A DNA stretch of 5,485 nucleotides from an uncultured Prevotella sp. (GTDB taxonomy: Bacteria; Bacteroidota; Bacteroidia; Bacteroidales; Bacteroidaceae). The stretch spans positions 1 through 5,485 of the forward strand of contig CAMBBY010000126.1 in the NCBI GenBank assembly GCA_945863825.1, written 5' to 3'. Under the pieces are notes generated by a model that ran no database searches, was not told the origin of the DNA, and worked only from the letters and a program-made list of their open reading frames with translations. How positions within the stretch are numbered: the first letter of the stretch is position 1; each line of letters opens with the position of its first letter. Made by a program: the position numbers and the translations under genes. This document shows positions 1 to 5,485 of this stretch, piece by piece.

Positions 1-96
1 CCTATCTACCCTCTTGAAGAAATCGGCTATCAGAGAGAAGTCGAAATCATCAATCACTACGTTTTCCTTATTTTCTTTCATTTCATTCTTTTCCAT
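1..96 (-). CDS. N-terminal 32 codons of a divergently transcribed gene, possibly a SAM-dependent methyltransferase (partial)
   Basis: An ATG at 96..94 opens a frame with no stop to the left edge, so only the N-terminus is visible. The start is well supported: AGGAG at 110..106 on the minus strand lies 9 nt upstream, one of the clearest Shine-Dalgarno sites in the window. The first 13 or so residues are a charged Lys/Glu/Asn-rich leader. They are followed by VIDDFDFSLIADFFKRVDR, which ends at the edge. From memory, a FDFxLIxxFF....R segment near the N-terminus is found in a class I SAM-dependent methyltransferase family of Bacteroidales, where RQGPGS normally follows. The methyltransferase-defining glycine motif would lie outside the window, so the function is only a guess. 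That a gene is present is fairly sure, from the RBS, the promoter upstream and the open frame. The divergent arrangement gives no evidence of a functional tie to cydAB. Confidence 0.6.
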   Translation of the reverse strand, partial: MEKNEMKENKENVVIDDFDFSLIADFFKRVDR

Positions 97-129
97 TTTT
101 CTTTTCTCCTATTTTATATGATAAGTTTT

Positions 130-166
130 TTTGCATCTCATTTCTTGTAATGAGATTGCAAAGATA
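130..166 (-). promoter_or_regulatory. Candidate promoter -7 element with overlapping inverted repeat (possible operator)
   Basis: On the minus strand TATCTTTG (166..159) matches the Bacteroidetes -7 consensus TAnnTTTG exactly. It would start transcription near position 152, giving a 5' leader of roughly 55 nt. No TTTG -33 element is found 19-23 nt upstream, so the promoter is incomplete by consensus or needs an activator. The TTTG half lies inside an inverted repeat: TTTGC-ATCTCATT (130-142), a 6-nt spacer, then AATGAGAT-T-GCAAA (149-162). That is 13 paired positions with one bulged T. A dyad over the -7 element and the start site would suit a repressor operator. It could also fold as a hairpin at the start of the transcript. 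Confidence 0.4.
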
Positions 167-336
167 AGCTATTTTTGAGGAAGAGATTTTAACATAAAGG
201 AATAAAAAGCAAGTTTTTAGAGAAGAAAGATTCTTTTGGATGGATAAACAGACGAAAGTCAAAAGAAAGACTTTTAAACAACTTCTTTATGAGATACCTA
301 AAAACAACCCTTTTTTGTAACTTTTTCGAGAAAATA

Positions 337-368
337 TTTGGTAGTTACATAATTTTATTGTAGATTTA
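337..368 (+). promoter_or_regulatory. Candidate promoter of the DUF4492-cydA-cydB cluster
   Basis: TTTG at 337-340 and TAGATTTA at 361-368 are separated by 20 nt. This fits the Bacteroidetes -33 (TTTG) and -7 (TAnnTTTG) pattern with one mismatch, the final A in place of G. Predicted initiation is near 374, about 22 nt before the ATG at 397. The -33 box sits between the arms of TGTAACT (316-322) and AGTTACA (343-349). The dyad TTTTC-GA-GAAAA (323-334) lies immediately upstream of the box. Either could bind a regulator, but none is encoded in the window. Confidence 0.4.
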
Positions 369-396
369 CAGCAGATTTTTAAAAGAAGGAGTAAGT

Positions 397-678
397 ATGA
401 AGAAGGAAAAGAATGAAAATCTGATGAAAACGGATGGGAAGCCGATGACAACAGATGTAAAGCCGATGAAGCAAGGACTTCTATTCCAAATATTCCATCT
501 CTATTATGATGGTTTCAGGACGATGACCCTGGGCAAGACGCTCTGGACCATCATCCTCATCAAGCTTGCCATCATCTTCCTGGTGCTCAAGCACCTTTTC
601 TTTCCGCATTATATTAACAGTAATGCAAAAAACGGAGACAAGGCTGGCTTCGTATCCAAGGAAATTCTGAACAGATAA
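397..678 (+). CDS. DUF4492-family small membrane protein upstream of cydA
   Basis: This 93-residue protein has a hydrophilic N-terminus (1-25), an amphipathic stretch with LYYDGFRTMTLGKTLW (35-50), one strong membrane helix at about 49-69 (TIILIKLAIIFLVLKHLFF), and a polar tail. The YxxGFRxMTxGKTLWxIILIKL signature and the FFPxxxNS segment after the helix are what I recognise as DUF4492, a Bacteroidetes family of unknown function usually found just before cydAB. The start at 397 is chosen because GAAGGAG (385-391) lies 5 nt upstream. Later in-frame ATGs at codons 10, 17 and 24 lack such a site. The residue 1-25 extension is unusual and contains a 7-residue tandem repeat. Family membership is fairly sure. 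A role as a small accessory or assembly subunit of the bd oxidase, comparable to CydX or CydS, is inferred from size, single helix and gene position only. Confidence 0.85.
   Translation: MKKEKNENLMKTDGKPMTTDVKPMKQGLLFQIFHLYYDGFRTMTLGKTLWTIILIKLAIIFLVLKHLFFPHYINSNAKNGDKAGFVSKEILNR
430..471 (+). repeat. 21-bp imperfect tandem duplication inside the DUF4492 gene
   Basis: Two adjacent 21-bp units (430-450 and 451-471) agree at 16 of 21 positions. They encode TDGKPMT and TDVKPMK, residues 12-18 and 19-25. The duplication sits in the hydrophilic N-terminal extension and keeps the frame. It probably arose by slippage. Confidence 0.7.
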
Positions 679-755
679 GACTCTGAATTTCAATCCTATA
701 TTATCAGAAGAAATACAAAAACATTATATAATAACAATTTTAAAACCGTTCAACT

Positions 756-2294
756 ATGATGACAAATCTATTGTTAGACATTACATCAGCCACCATCGAC
801 TGGTCGAGGGCGCAATTCGCACTCACAGCCATCTACCATTGGTTATTCGTGCCGCTCACCCTGGGACTGGCAGTAATCATGGGCATCGCCGAAACATGTT
901 ACTACCGCACCAACAAACCGTTCTGGAAGCACGTAACCCGTTTCTGGCAAAAACTCTTTGGCGTGAACTTCGCCATGGGTGTTGCCACAGGCATCATCCT
1001 GGAATTTGAATTCGGCACCAACTGGAGCAATTACTCCTGGTTCGTGGGCGACGTATTCGGCGCTCCCCTAGCCATCGAAGGCATCCTGGCATTCTTCATG
1101 GAGAGCACCTTCGTAGCCGTAATGTTCTTCGGCTGGGATAAGGTGAGCCGGGGCTTCCACCTTGCCTCCACCTGGCTCACGGGACTTGGAGCCACCATTT
1201 CTGCCTGGTGGATTCTCGTAGCCAACGCCTGGATGCAATATCCGGTGGGTCAGGAATTCAATCCCGACACCATGCGCTTCGAGATGACCTCCTTCCTGGA
1301 TGTGGCACTCTCGCCATTCGCCATCAACAAGTTCACCCATACCGTCACCTCATCCTGGATCATCGGAGCCACCTTCGTGGTAGCCGTAAGCTGCTGGTAT
1401 CTCCTGAAAAAGAGAGAAACCCAACTTGCCAAGGCGAGCATCAAGATGGGTGCCGGAGTAGGACTCATCGCCACCCTGCTGGCTGCGATGACCGGCGACA
1501 ATTCCGCCTATCGGGTGGCACAGGTGCAGCCAATGAAACTGGCTGCGATGGAAGCATTATATAATGGTGGAAAGGGCGAGAGCCTTACGGCGATAGCAGC
1601 CGTTCATCCCTTCCGGCAGCCCGATTACGAAAACGAGCAGGAGCCAGCCATGCGCATCGCCATTCCTAACATGCTCTCGTTCTTAGCCACCCGCACAGCC
1701 GATGGCTACGTGCCAGGCGTGAACGATATCCTCAAGGGTTACACCCACGAGGATGGCACCCGGGAACCATCCGTGCAGGAAAAGATAGCCCGGGGCAAGA
1801 AGGCGATTGTTGCCCTGAAAACCTATCGCGAAACCAAGGCGCAAGACCAGCTCCCTATCTTAAAGGAAAATATGAAATACTTCGGATATGGTTACATCAA
1901 GGACGCCAAGGAACTGGTGCCGAGCATCCCAATCTGCTTCTACGCCTTCCGCCTGATGGTGGGAGTAGGCTGCCTGCTCATCCTCTTCTTCGCCCTCAGC
2001 CTATTCTTGGTCTATAAGAAGGAAATCGCCCAATACCGATGGTTCCTCATTTCCGCCATCATCATGATTCCGCTGGCTTACATCGCCTCAGAATCGGGCT
2101 GGATAGTAGCAGAAATCGGTCGCCAGCCTTGGACCATCCAAGACCTGCTGCCAGTAAGCGCCGCCATCTCCGACATCGAGGCAGGCAGCGTGGCCACCAC
2201 CTTCTTCATCTTCCTGGCACTCTTCACCACCATGCTTGCCGTGGAAATCAGCATCCTGGTGAAGCAGATCAAGAAAGGACCGGAATACGAATAA
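756..2294 (+). CDS. cydA: Cytochrome bd quinol oxidase subunit I
   Basis: CydA is the heme-bearing subunit of cytochrome bd. It oxidises quinol (menaquinol in Bacteroidales) and reduces O2 to water at the cytoplasmic membrane. The 512 residues carry the expected ligands in order. H28 in LTAIYHWLFVPLTLG matches E. coli His19. E108 and E116 in GAPLAIEG..AFFMEST match Glu99 and Glu107. H195 in FTHTV matches His186. K261 and E266 in QPMKLAAMEA match the Q-loop Lys252 and Glu257. M401 in FRLMV matches Met393. E453 in AEIGRQPW matches Glu445. The numbering offset changes only from +9 to +8 across the Q loop, so the loop is the long, E. coli-like form. About nine membrane helices are expected. Two adjacent ATGs (756, 759) could start the protein, and neither has a strong Shine-Dalgarno site. 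The gene lies 77 nt after the DUF4492 stop with no promoter consensus seen between, consistent with one transcript. Confidence 0.97.
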   Translation: MMTNLLLDITSATIDWSRAQFALTAIYHWLFVPLTLGLAVIMGIAETCYYRTNKPFWKHVTRFWQKLFGVNFAMGVATGIILEFEFGTNWSNYSWFVGDVFGAPLAIEGILAFFMESTFVAVMFFGWDKVSRGFHLASTWLTGLGATISAWWILVANAWMQYPVGQEFNPDTMRFEMTSFLDVALSPFAINKFTHTVTSSWIIGATFVVAVSCWYLLKKRETQLAKASIKMGAGVGLIATLLAAMTGDNSAYRVAQVQPMKLAAMEALYNGGKGESLTAIAAVHPFRQPDYENEQEPAMRIAIPNMLSFLATRTADGYVPGVNDILKGYTHEDGTREPSVQEKIARGKKAIVALKTYRETKAQDQLPILKENMKYFGYGYIKDAKELVPSIPICFYAFRLMVGVGCLLILFFALSLFLVYKKEIAQYRWFLISAIIMIPLAYIASESGWIVAEIGRQPWTIQDLLPVSAAISDIEAGSVATTFFIFLALFTTMLAVEISILVKQIKKGPEYE

Positions 2295-2380
2295 TCTCTC
2301 TGATAATCAATGTTTTTCAGAAAGATTTCAAAAAAAATCATAGGATAGTTTTTCAGTAAACAACAAAACCCGAAAGTATT

Positions 2381-3517
2381 ATGACATACGAATTTTTGCA
2401 ATCATACTGGTGGTTCCTCGTATCATTATTAGGAGCCCTGCTGGTGTTTCTCATGTTTGTACAGGGAGCCAACACCTTGATTTTCTGTTTGGGAAAAACA
2501 GAAGAAGAGCGTCGCCTCATCATCAACTCTACGGGGCGAAAGTGGGAGTTCACCTTCACCACGCTCGTCACCTTCGGCGGAGCCTTCTTTGCCTCGTTCC
2601 CATTGTTCTACAGCACCAGTTTCGGCGGAGCCTACTGGCTGTGGATGATCATCCTGTTCTCGTTTGTGATTCAAGCCGTGAGCTATGAATTCCAGAACAA
2701 GATAGGTAATTTTCTTGGACCAAAGACCTTTCAGATCTGCCTCATCATCAACGGCATCGTGGGACCTCTGCTTCTTGGCGGAGCCGTAGCCACCTTCTTC
2801 AACGGCAGCAATTTCCTGATAGACAAGGGCAATATTACCAACAGTCTGCAACTCGTCATCAGCCGTTGGGCAAACGCCAGTCATGGTCTTGATGCCCTAC
2901 TCGACCCATGGAATGTGGTGCTGGGACTTGCCGTACTGATGCTAGCCCGCATCCTGGGCATGCTCTACATCAAGAACAACATCGAACACCAGCAGATTCA
3001 GGAGCGCTGCACCCGCCAGTTGCCATGGAATGCCCTGCTCTTCCTATTGTTCTTCCTGCCATTCCTCATCAGATTGATGATAAAGGACGGATTCAGCACT
3101 TCTTCTTCCGGCATTACGATAGAGAGCATGAAGTATCTTCACAATCTCCTGGAGATGCCTATCCTATCAGCCCTATTATTAATAGGAATAGTGCTCGTAC
3201 TCTTCGGCATTTACAAGTCATCGAGAAGCGTGCAGTATAGAAAGGGAATCTGGTTTACAGGCATCGGAACCGTGCTCACCGTGCTGGTTCTGCTGCTGAT
3301 AGCCGGCTGGAACCACACCGCCTACTATCCGTCGAACATCGACCTTCAGAGTTCGCTCACCCTCGCCAACAGTTGCAGCAGCGAGTTCACGCTCCGCACC
3401 ATGGCGATAGTTTCCCTCCTCATCCCGTTCGTGCTCGCCTACATCGTCTTCGCCTGGCGTGCCATCGACCGCAAGCGCATCACGCAGGAAGAAATAGAGC
3501 AGGGAGAAGCGTATTAA
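2381..3517 (+). CDS. cydB: Cytochrome bd quinol oxidase subunit II
   Basis: CydB is the second core subunit and scaffolds the heme-bearing CydA. The 378-residue protein is very hydrophobic, with about nine predicted helices. Family features are an N-terminal WWFLVSLLGALLVF helix, ERRLIINSTGRKWEF (43-57, equivalent to the E. coli TERRIMINS..HWD segment), the GGAFFASFPLFYSTSFGGAYW segment (66-86), and GGAVATFFNG (133-142). The N-terminal third is of the divergent Bacteroidetes type. The E. coli TDGFDMG motif is replaced by VQGANTL (27-33), so its acidic residues are absent. Asp58 of E. coli corresponds to E56 here. The gene begins 86 nt after cydA without a good Shine-Dalgarno site. That gap is AT-rich and contains GTTTTTCAG twice (2312-2320, 2348-2356), of unknown meaning. 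No promoter or terminator is evident in it, so co-transcription with cydA is likely. Confidence 0.95.
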   Translation: MTYEFLQSYWWFLVSLLGALLVFLMFVQGANTLIFCLGKTEEERRLIINSTGRKWEFTFTTLVTFGGAFFASFPLFYSTSFGGAYWLWMIILFSFVIQAVSYEFQNKIGNFLGPKTFQICLIINGIVGPLLLGGAVATFFNGSNFLIDKGNITNSLQLVISRWANASHGLDALLDPWNVVLGLAVLMLARILGMLYIKNNIEHQQIQERCTRQLPWNALLFLLFFLPFLIRLMIKDGFSTSSSGITIESMKYLHNLLEMPILSALLLIGIVLVLFGIYKSSRSVQYRKGIWFTGIGTVLTVLVLLLIAGWNHTAYYPSNIDLQSSLTLANSCSSEFTLRTMAIVSLLIPFVLAYIVFAWRAIDRKRITQEEIEQGEAY

Positions 3518-3547
3518 AAAAGGCAGAAAAAGTGAGCCTCTTCAAAA

Positions 3548-3707
3548 GTCCCACAGATACCACAGATTTACACAGATTCATTCTTGCCATAAACGGGAGG
3601 AGAATTCCCCAAATATCCAAACAAAAAAATCTGCGAAATCAGCGTGCCTTTTTATCCAAAGACCGAACAGGTCAAAAATCTGTGTAAATCTGTGAAATCT
3701 GTGGGAC
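3548..3707. repeat. 160-bp intergenic element with 31-bp inverted ends (MITE-like or bidirectional terminator)
   Basis: The left arm (3548-3578) and the reverse complement of the right arm (3677-3707) match at 29 of 31 positions; the only differences are at arm positions 12-13. The interior is 98 nt. Each arm holds three copies of a heptamer at 9-10 nt spacing: CACAGAT at 3552, 3561 and 3571, and ATCTGTG at 3678, 3688 and 3697. Two variants, ATCTGCG (3629) and ATCAGCG (3638), continue the pattern in the interior. Such ATCTGTG/ATCTGCG strings recall intergenic repeats I have seen in Bacteroides and Prevotella genomes. The element fills the space between convergent cydB and the MBL gene, and its right arm ends 10 nt from the MBL stop. 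A foldback could terminate both transcripts. No clear target-site duplication is seen beyond an ambiguous AAA. Confidence 0.75.
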
Positions 3708-3717
3708 AAAGAAAATC

Positions 3718-4545
3718 CTACAGCTCTATCACCTCCAAATCATCCGGAACGAAGATTCTACCCTTGAAGTTTTCGGCAGCTTCACGGGTATAATTTTCTT
3801 TACGATTAGCGAGCGTTTTCTCCTCCGTATGATACAGGATAAGATTCTTCACGCCCAGTTCCTCCGCCAGTTTTCCGGCATCAAGCGCCGTGCTGTGGCA
3901 TTTCTCATAAGGCTTGAACGTATCGCGGTCGGCATAGAGGCAGAACGCCTCGCACATCATCCAGTCCGCCCCCTCTATGTAGCGACGGTTCTGCTCGTTA
4001 TAAGGCTCATCGCCCAGGCACGCCAAGACCAAAGGCTTACCCGATTCATCAGAAGAAGAAGGCAACTCAGCCCGGAATCCAAACTGCTTCTCCTTAGTAG
4101 ACTGAATATCAAAGCATTCCAGCTTCATATCCCCCACTTCGAAACAATCGCCATCTTCCAGCTGATGGAACACCACCCTTTCAGCCACCTTAGCCAGTTG
4201 CTTCTTGGCAAGAATCATGTCGATGATGGTTTTGATCACCTTCATCACCTTGTCGTTTCCATACACATGCAGCAATCCCTCGTAACCCTTGCATTGTGCC
4301 ACCATACGGATTACCCAGATCACACCCAACACATGGTCGGTATGCGCATGTGTAACGAATAGGTGATGAATATCAGAAATCTGAACATTCACCTTTTTCA
4401 GCTGCGCCAGTATTCCGTTTCCTCCGCCCGCATCCACCAGCATCAGGGTGCTGGGAGTCTGGAGCACAAAACAGGTATTATAAATCTGGGAAACCGTAGC
4501 ATTTCCCGTTCCGAGCATCGTAATTTGAGCCGTAATCTTATCCAT
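3718..4545 (-). CDS. MBL-fold metallohydrolase, RNase Z-like
   Basis: This is a 275-residue cytoplasmic protein of the metallo-beta-lactamase superfamily, with no signal peptide or membrane segment. The N-terminal strand MLGTGNA (10-16) and LVDAGGG (36-42) precede the metal-binding motif THAHTDH (65-71: H66, H68, D70, H71). Further motifs are LGDE (177-180, D179), CHSTA (216-220, H217) and LYHTEE (237-242, H239). The spacing D179-H217-H239 is close to that of B. subtilis RNase Z (Asp211, His247, His269). Two departures stand out. The usual fifth-ligand His before FGFR is Q148, in FDIQSTK. Only 31 residues separate it from D179, so the tRNA-binding exosite arm of true RNase Z seems absent. A role in tRNA 3' processing is therefore doubtful and the substrate is unknown. 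The ATG at 4545 lacks a clear Shine-Dalgarno site. The next gene upstream on the same strand is 132 nt away. Confidence 0.85.
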   Translation of the reverse strand: MDKITAQITMLGTGNATVSQIYNTCFVLQTPSTLMLVDAGGGNGILAQLKKVNVQISDIHHLFVTHAHTDHVLGVIWVIRMVAQCKGYEGLLHVYGNDKVMKVIKTIIDMILAKKQLAKVAERVVFHQLEDGDCFEVGDMKLECFDIQSTKEKQFGFRAELPSSSDESGKPLVLACLGDEPYNEQNRRYIEGADWMMCEAFCLYADRDTFKPYEKCHSTALDAGKLAEELGVKNLILYHTEEKTLANRKENYTREAAENFKGRIFVPDDLEVIEL

Positions 4546-4590
4546 TGTCTTATTCGTTATCTTATTTATTGTTTCGCATGTGGTTCTAGT

Positions 4591-4642
4591 ACGGGCTGAA
4601 GGCCTAAAAGCTTCTGCCCGGATAAGGCACTACGCCGATGGT
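4591..4642. repeat. REP-like intergenic repeat, probably degenerate
   Basis: GGGCTGAAG (4593-4601) and CTTCTGCCC (4611-4619) can pair as a 9-bp stem with one central mismatch around a 9-nt loop. Beyond it, GGC-ACTAC-GCC (4626-4636) gives a second, weak dyad. On the minus strand the block reads ACC..GGCG..TGCC followed by AGCTTTTAGGCCTTCAGC. This resembles repetitive elements I recall from Bacteroidetes intergenic regions, which combine a GGGC..GCCC dyad with AGCTTTT and a CCTTCAG block. It lies between the Rpn-type gene and the MBL gene, both on the minus strand. It could attenuate or terminate the Rpn transcript, although no T-run follows the hairpin on that strand. The family assignment is from memory and only moderately secure. 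Confidence 0.5.
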
Positions 4643-4677
4643 AGCAATCTTAGCCTCATTATCTTCCGGAACTACTA

Positions 4678-5485
4678 CTAAAGCTGCTTCAACTGCTCTT
4701 CATTCAATCCTGTAGCCTTCATAATCTGAGGCAAAGTCATACCCATTGCCAATAGGTTACGGGCTACCTCTAAGCCTTTAGATAGTTCACCTTTAGCAAT
4801 TCCCTTTTCCTCGCCTTCAACATAAGAGCCATAAAGGCCAGAGTAGTAATCGTCAACAGCCTTAATACTTTCATCGTATTTTTCCTGCTCCTCACTACTC
4901 AAGCAACGAACATCAGCCAATTTAGCAAGATGATTGAATATCTTCTTCTGTGCCGTAAAAGGCAATCTTTCCAATACTTCCATATATTTCAATACATAAA
5001 TCCATTTTTCAAAACCAGTCTCGCATTCTTCCTCACTCTTATCAAAGAAAGGAAGAGAAAGATAGATGAAACGAAGCTTATCAGAAAACATGGAATCGCT
5101 AGACTTCTCCCTCAAAGCTACGTCTGTCCTAAACTTTGTCACCTCATGCTCCCTTGGCATAAAATTCATGATGCAAACCACATAAACCGGCACAAACTGG
5201 TATAAAACAGGAGTACGGTCACCTGCTTCATCAAACCTCTTACGCTGGGCGACAAAAGCCTTACTAGCATAATAGATGGAACGATTCACAAAGAAGGGTA
5301 CCCATCTGTTCTGCATCTCAACGATGAAATGCTTGCCATCGTCGGTTACACAATAGATATCAAAGATGCAGCCACGGAGATCATTCGTTTCTCCAGGCAG
5401 TTCCTTATCCTTGAATGTTACGTCCTTAATTTGAAACTCGCCTTCAAACAAGTCGTTCAAAAAATTAATCAGCAAGTCCTTGCTG
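4678..5485 (-). CDS. PD-(D/E)XK nuclease-family protein, Rpn/TIGR01784 type (5' end outside window)
   Basis: At least 268 residues are visible and the frame is still open at the right edge. The first codons read SKDLLINFLNDLFEGE, the usual segment about 20 residues into this family, so the true start lies beyond the window. The TTG at 5475 is not the start. Counting from that TTG codon, the nuclease core shows D39 in FDIYC and the E53-x-Q55 pair in IVEMQ, the D...ExQ form of PD-(D/E)XK. NRSIYYASK follows, and a helical charged C-terminus (GIAKGELSKG...) ends in a short TLPQIMKATGLNEEQLKQ segment. Relatives are annotated as putative transposases; E. coli RpnA is a recombination-promoting DNA endonuclease. 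Whether this copy cuts DNA is unknown, but its core residues are intact. Its coding sequence looks more A/T-rich than the MBL and cyd genes, fitting a mobile or recently acquired gene. No insertion-sequence ends are visible. Confidence 0.85.
   Translation of the reverse strand, partial: SKDLLINFLNDLFEGEFQIKDVTFKDKELPGETNDLRGCIFDIYCVTDDGKHFIVEMQNRWVPFFVNRSIYYASKAFVAQRKRFDEAGDRTPVLYQFVPVYVVCIMNFMPREHEVTKFRTDVALREKSSDSMFSDKLRFIYLSLPFFDKSEEECETGFEKWIYVLKYMEVLERLPFTAQKKIFNHLAKLADVRCLSSEEQEKYDESIKAVDDYYSGLYGSYVEGEEKGIAKGELSKGLEVARNLLAMGMTLPQIMKATGLNEEQLKQL

Larger units (their letters stand above)
97..396. other. AT-rich divergent intergenic region
   Basis: This 300-nt stretch between two divergent starts has no convincing coding frame and is far richer in A/T than the cyd genes. 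It holds a candidate promoter for the leftward gene (TAnnTTTG at 166..159) overlapped by a 13-bp inverted repeat, and a candidate promoter for the cyd cluster (337-368). It also holds three further dyads: AAAGTC/GACTTT (255-260 and 269-274), TTTTC-GA-GAAAA (323-334), and TGTAACT/AGTTACA (316-322 and 343-349). No tRNA-, riboswitch- or sRNA-like fold was recognised. Confidence 0.7.

Noticed and set aside
1208..1564. A 118-codon plus-strand frame inside cydA, and several minus-strand frames over cydA and cydB.
   Set aside because: They overlap the strongly supported oxidase genes in other frames, have low-complexity or Arg/His-rich translations, and show no family motif. They are shadows of the real coding frame.
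3520..3545. AGGC...GCCT just after cydB as a Rho-independent terminator.
   Set aside because: The stem would be only 4 bp with an 11-nt loop and no T-run follows. The larger inverted repeat starting at 3548 is a better candidate for ending the transcript.
3552..3703. A CRISPR array, suggested by repeated ATCTGTG/CACAGAT units.
   Set aside because: The units are 7 bp, spaced 9-10 nt apart and reversed between the two arms. There are no 25-40 bp direct repeats with uniform spacers.
3829..4362. A 177-codon plus-strand frame antisense to the MBL gene.
   Set aside because: The opposite frame carries all the metal-binding motifs of a known superfamily. The antisense translation is rich in His and Leu with no recognisable domain.
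4604..4699. A minus-strand open frame of about 30 codons, reading LVVVPEDNEAKIATIG and then VVPYPGRSF, in another frame than the Rpn-type gene and running past its stop.
   Set aside because: It looks protein-like, but it has no start codon or RBS, and its second half is made of the REP-like repeat block. A chance frame is the simpler explanation, although a remnant of an earlier gene cannot be excluded.
5473..5475. TTG as the start codon of the Rpn-type gene.
   Set aside because: The frame stays open upstream to the edge, and the extra residues (SKD before LLINFLNDLF) fit the family consensus. The real start is therefore outside the window.

Overview
The window looks like chromosomal DNA of a Bacteroidales bacterium, most likely a Prevotella/Segatella-type gut or oral species. 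The reasons are the Bacteroidetes-specific DUF4492-cydA-cydB gene order, weak or absent Shine-Dalgarno sites before most genes, promoter elements of the Bacteroidetes type (TTTG / TAnnTTTG), and two kinds of intergenic repeat that recall Bacteroidetes genomes. No similarity search was run. The taxon and family names rest on recognising motifs in the translated proteins.

Layout: positions 1-96 (minus) hold the first 32 codons of a gene that runs off the left edge. Positions 97-396 are an AT-rich divergent intergenic region with a candidate promoter in each direction and several inverted repeats. Positions 397-3517 (plus) form a three-gene cytochrome bd oxidase cluster: a DUF4492 small membrane protein, cydA and cydB. 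Positions 3518-3717 lie between convergent genes and carry a 160-bp element with 31-bp near-perfect inverted ends. Positions 3718-4545 (minus) encode a metallo-beta-lactamase-fold hydrolase related to RNase Z. Positions 4546-4677 contain a REP-like repeat. From 4678 to the right edge (minus) is a PD-(D/E)XK nuclease-family (Rpn/TIGR01784-type) protein that lacks its N-terminus because the window ends.

How the genes work together: CydA and CydB make the membrane quinol oxidase that reduces O2 to water at very low oxygen. In anaerobic Bacteroidales it supports nanaerobic respiration and oxygen scavenging. The DUF4492 protein is co-oriented and directly upstream, so it probably belongs to the same transcript and may be an accessory subunit. 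The MBL hydrolase and the Rpn-type nuclease are on the opposite strand and have no evident functional link to the oxidase.

I see no clearly new multi-gene system. The points most worth a second look are the possible accessory role of DUF4492, the divergent proton-path residues of CydB, an RNase Z-like enzyme with an apparent metal-ligand substitution and no exosite arm, the 160-bp MITE-like element, and dyads overlapping or flanking both divergent promoters.
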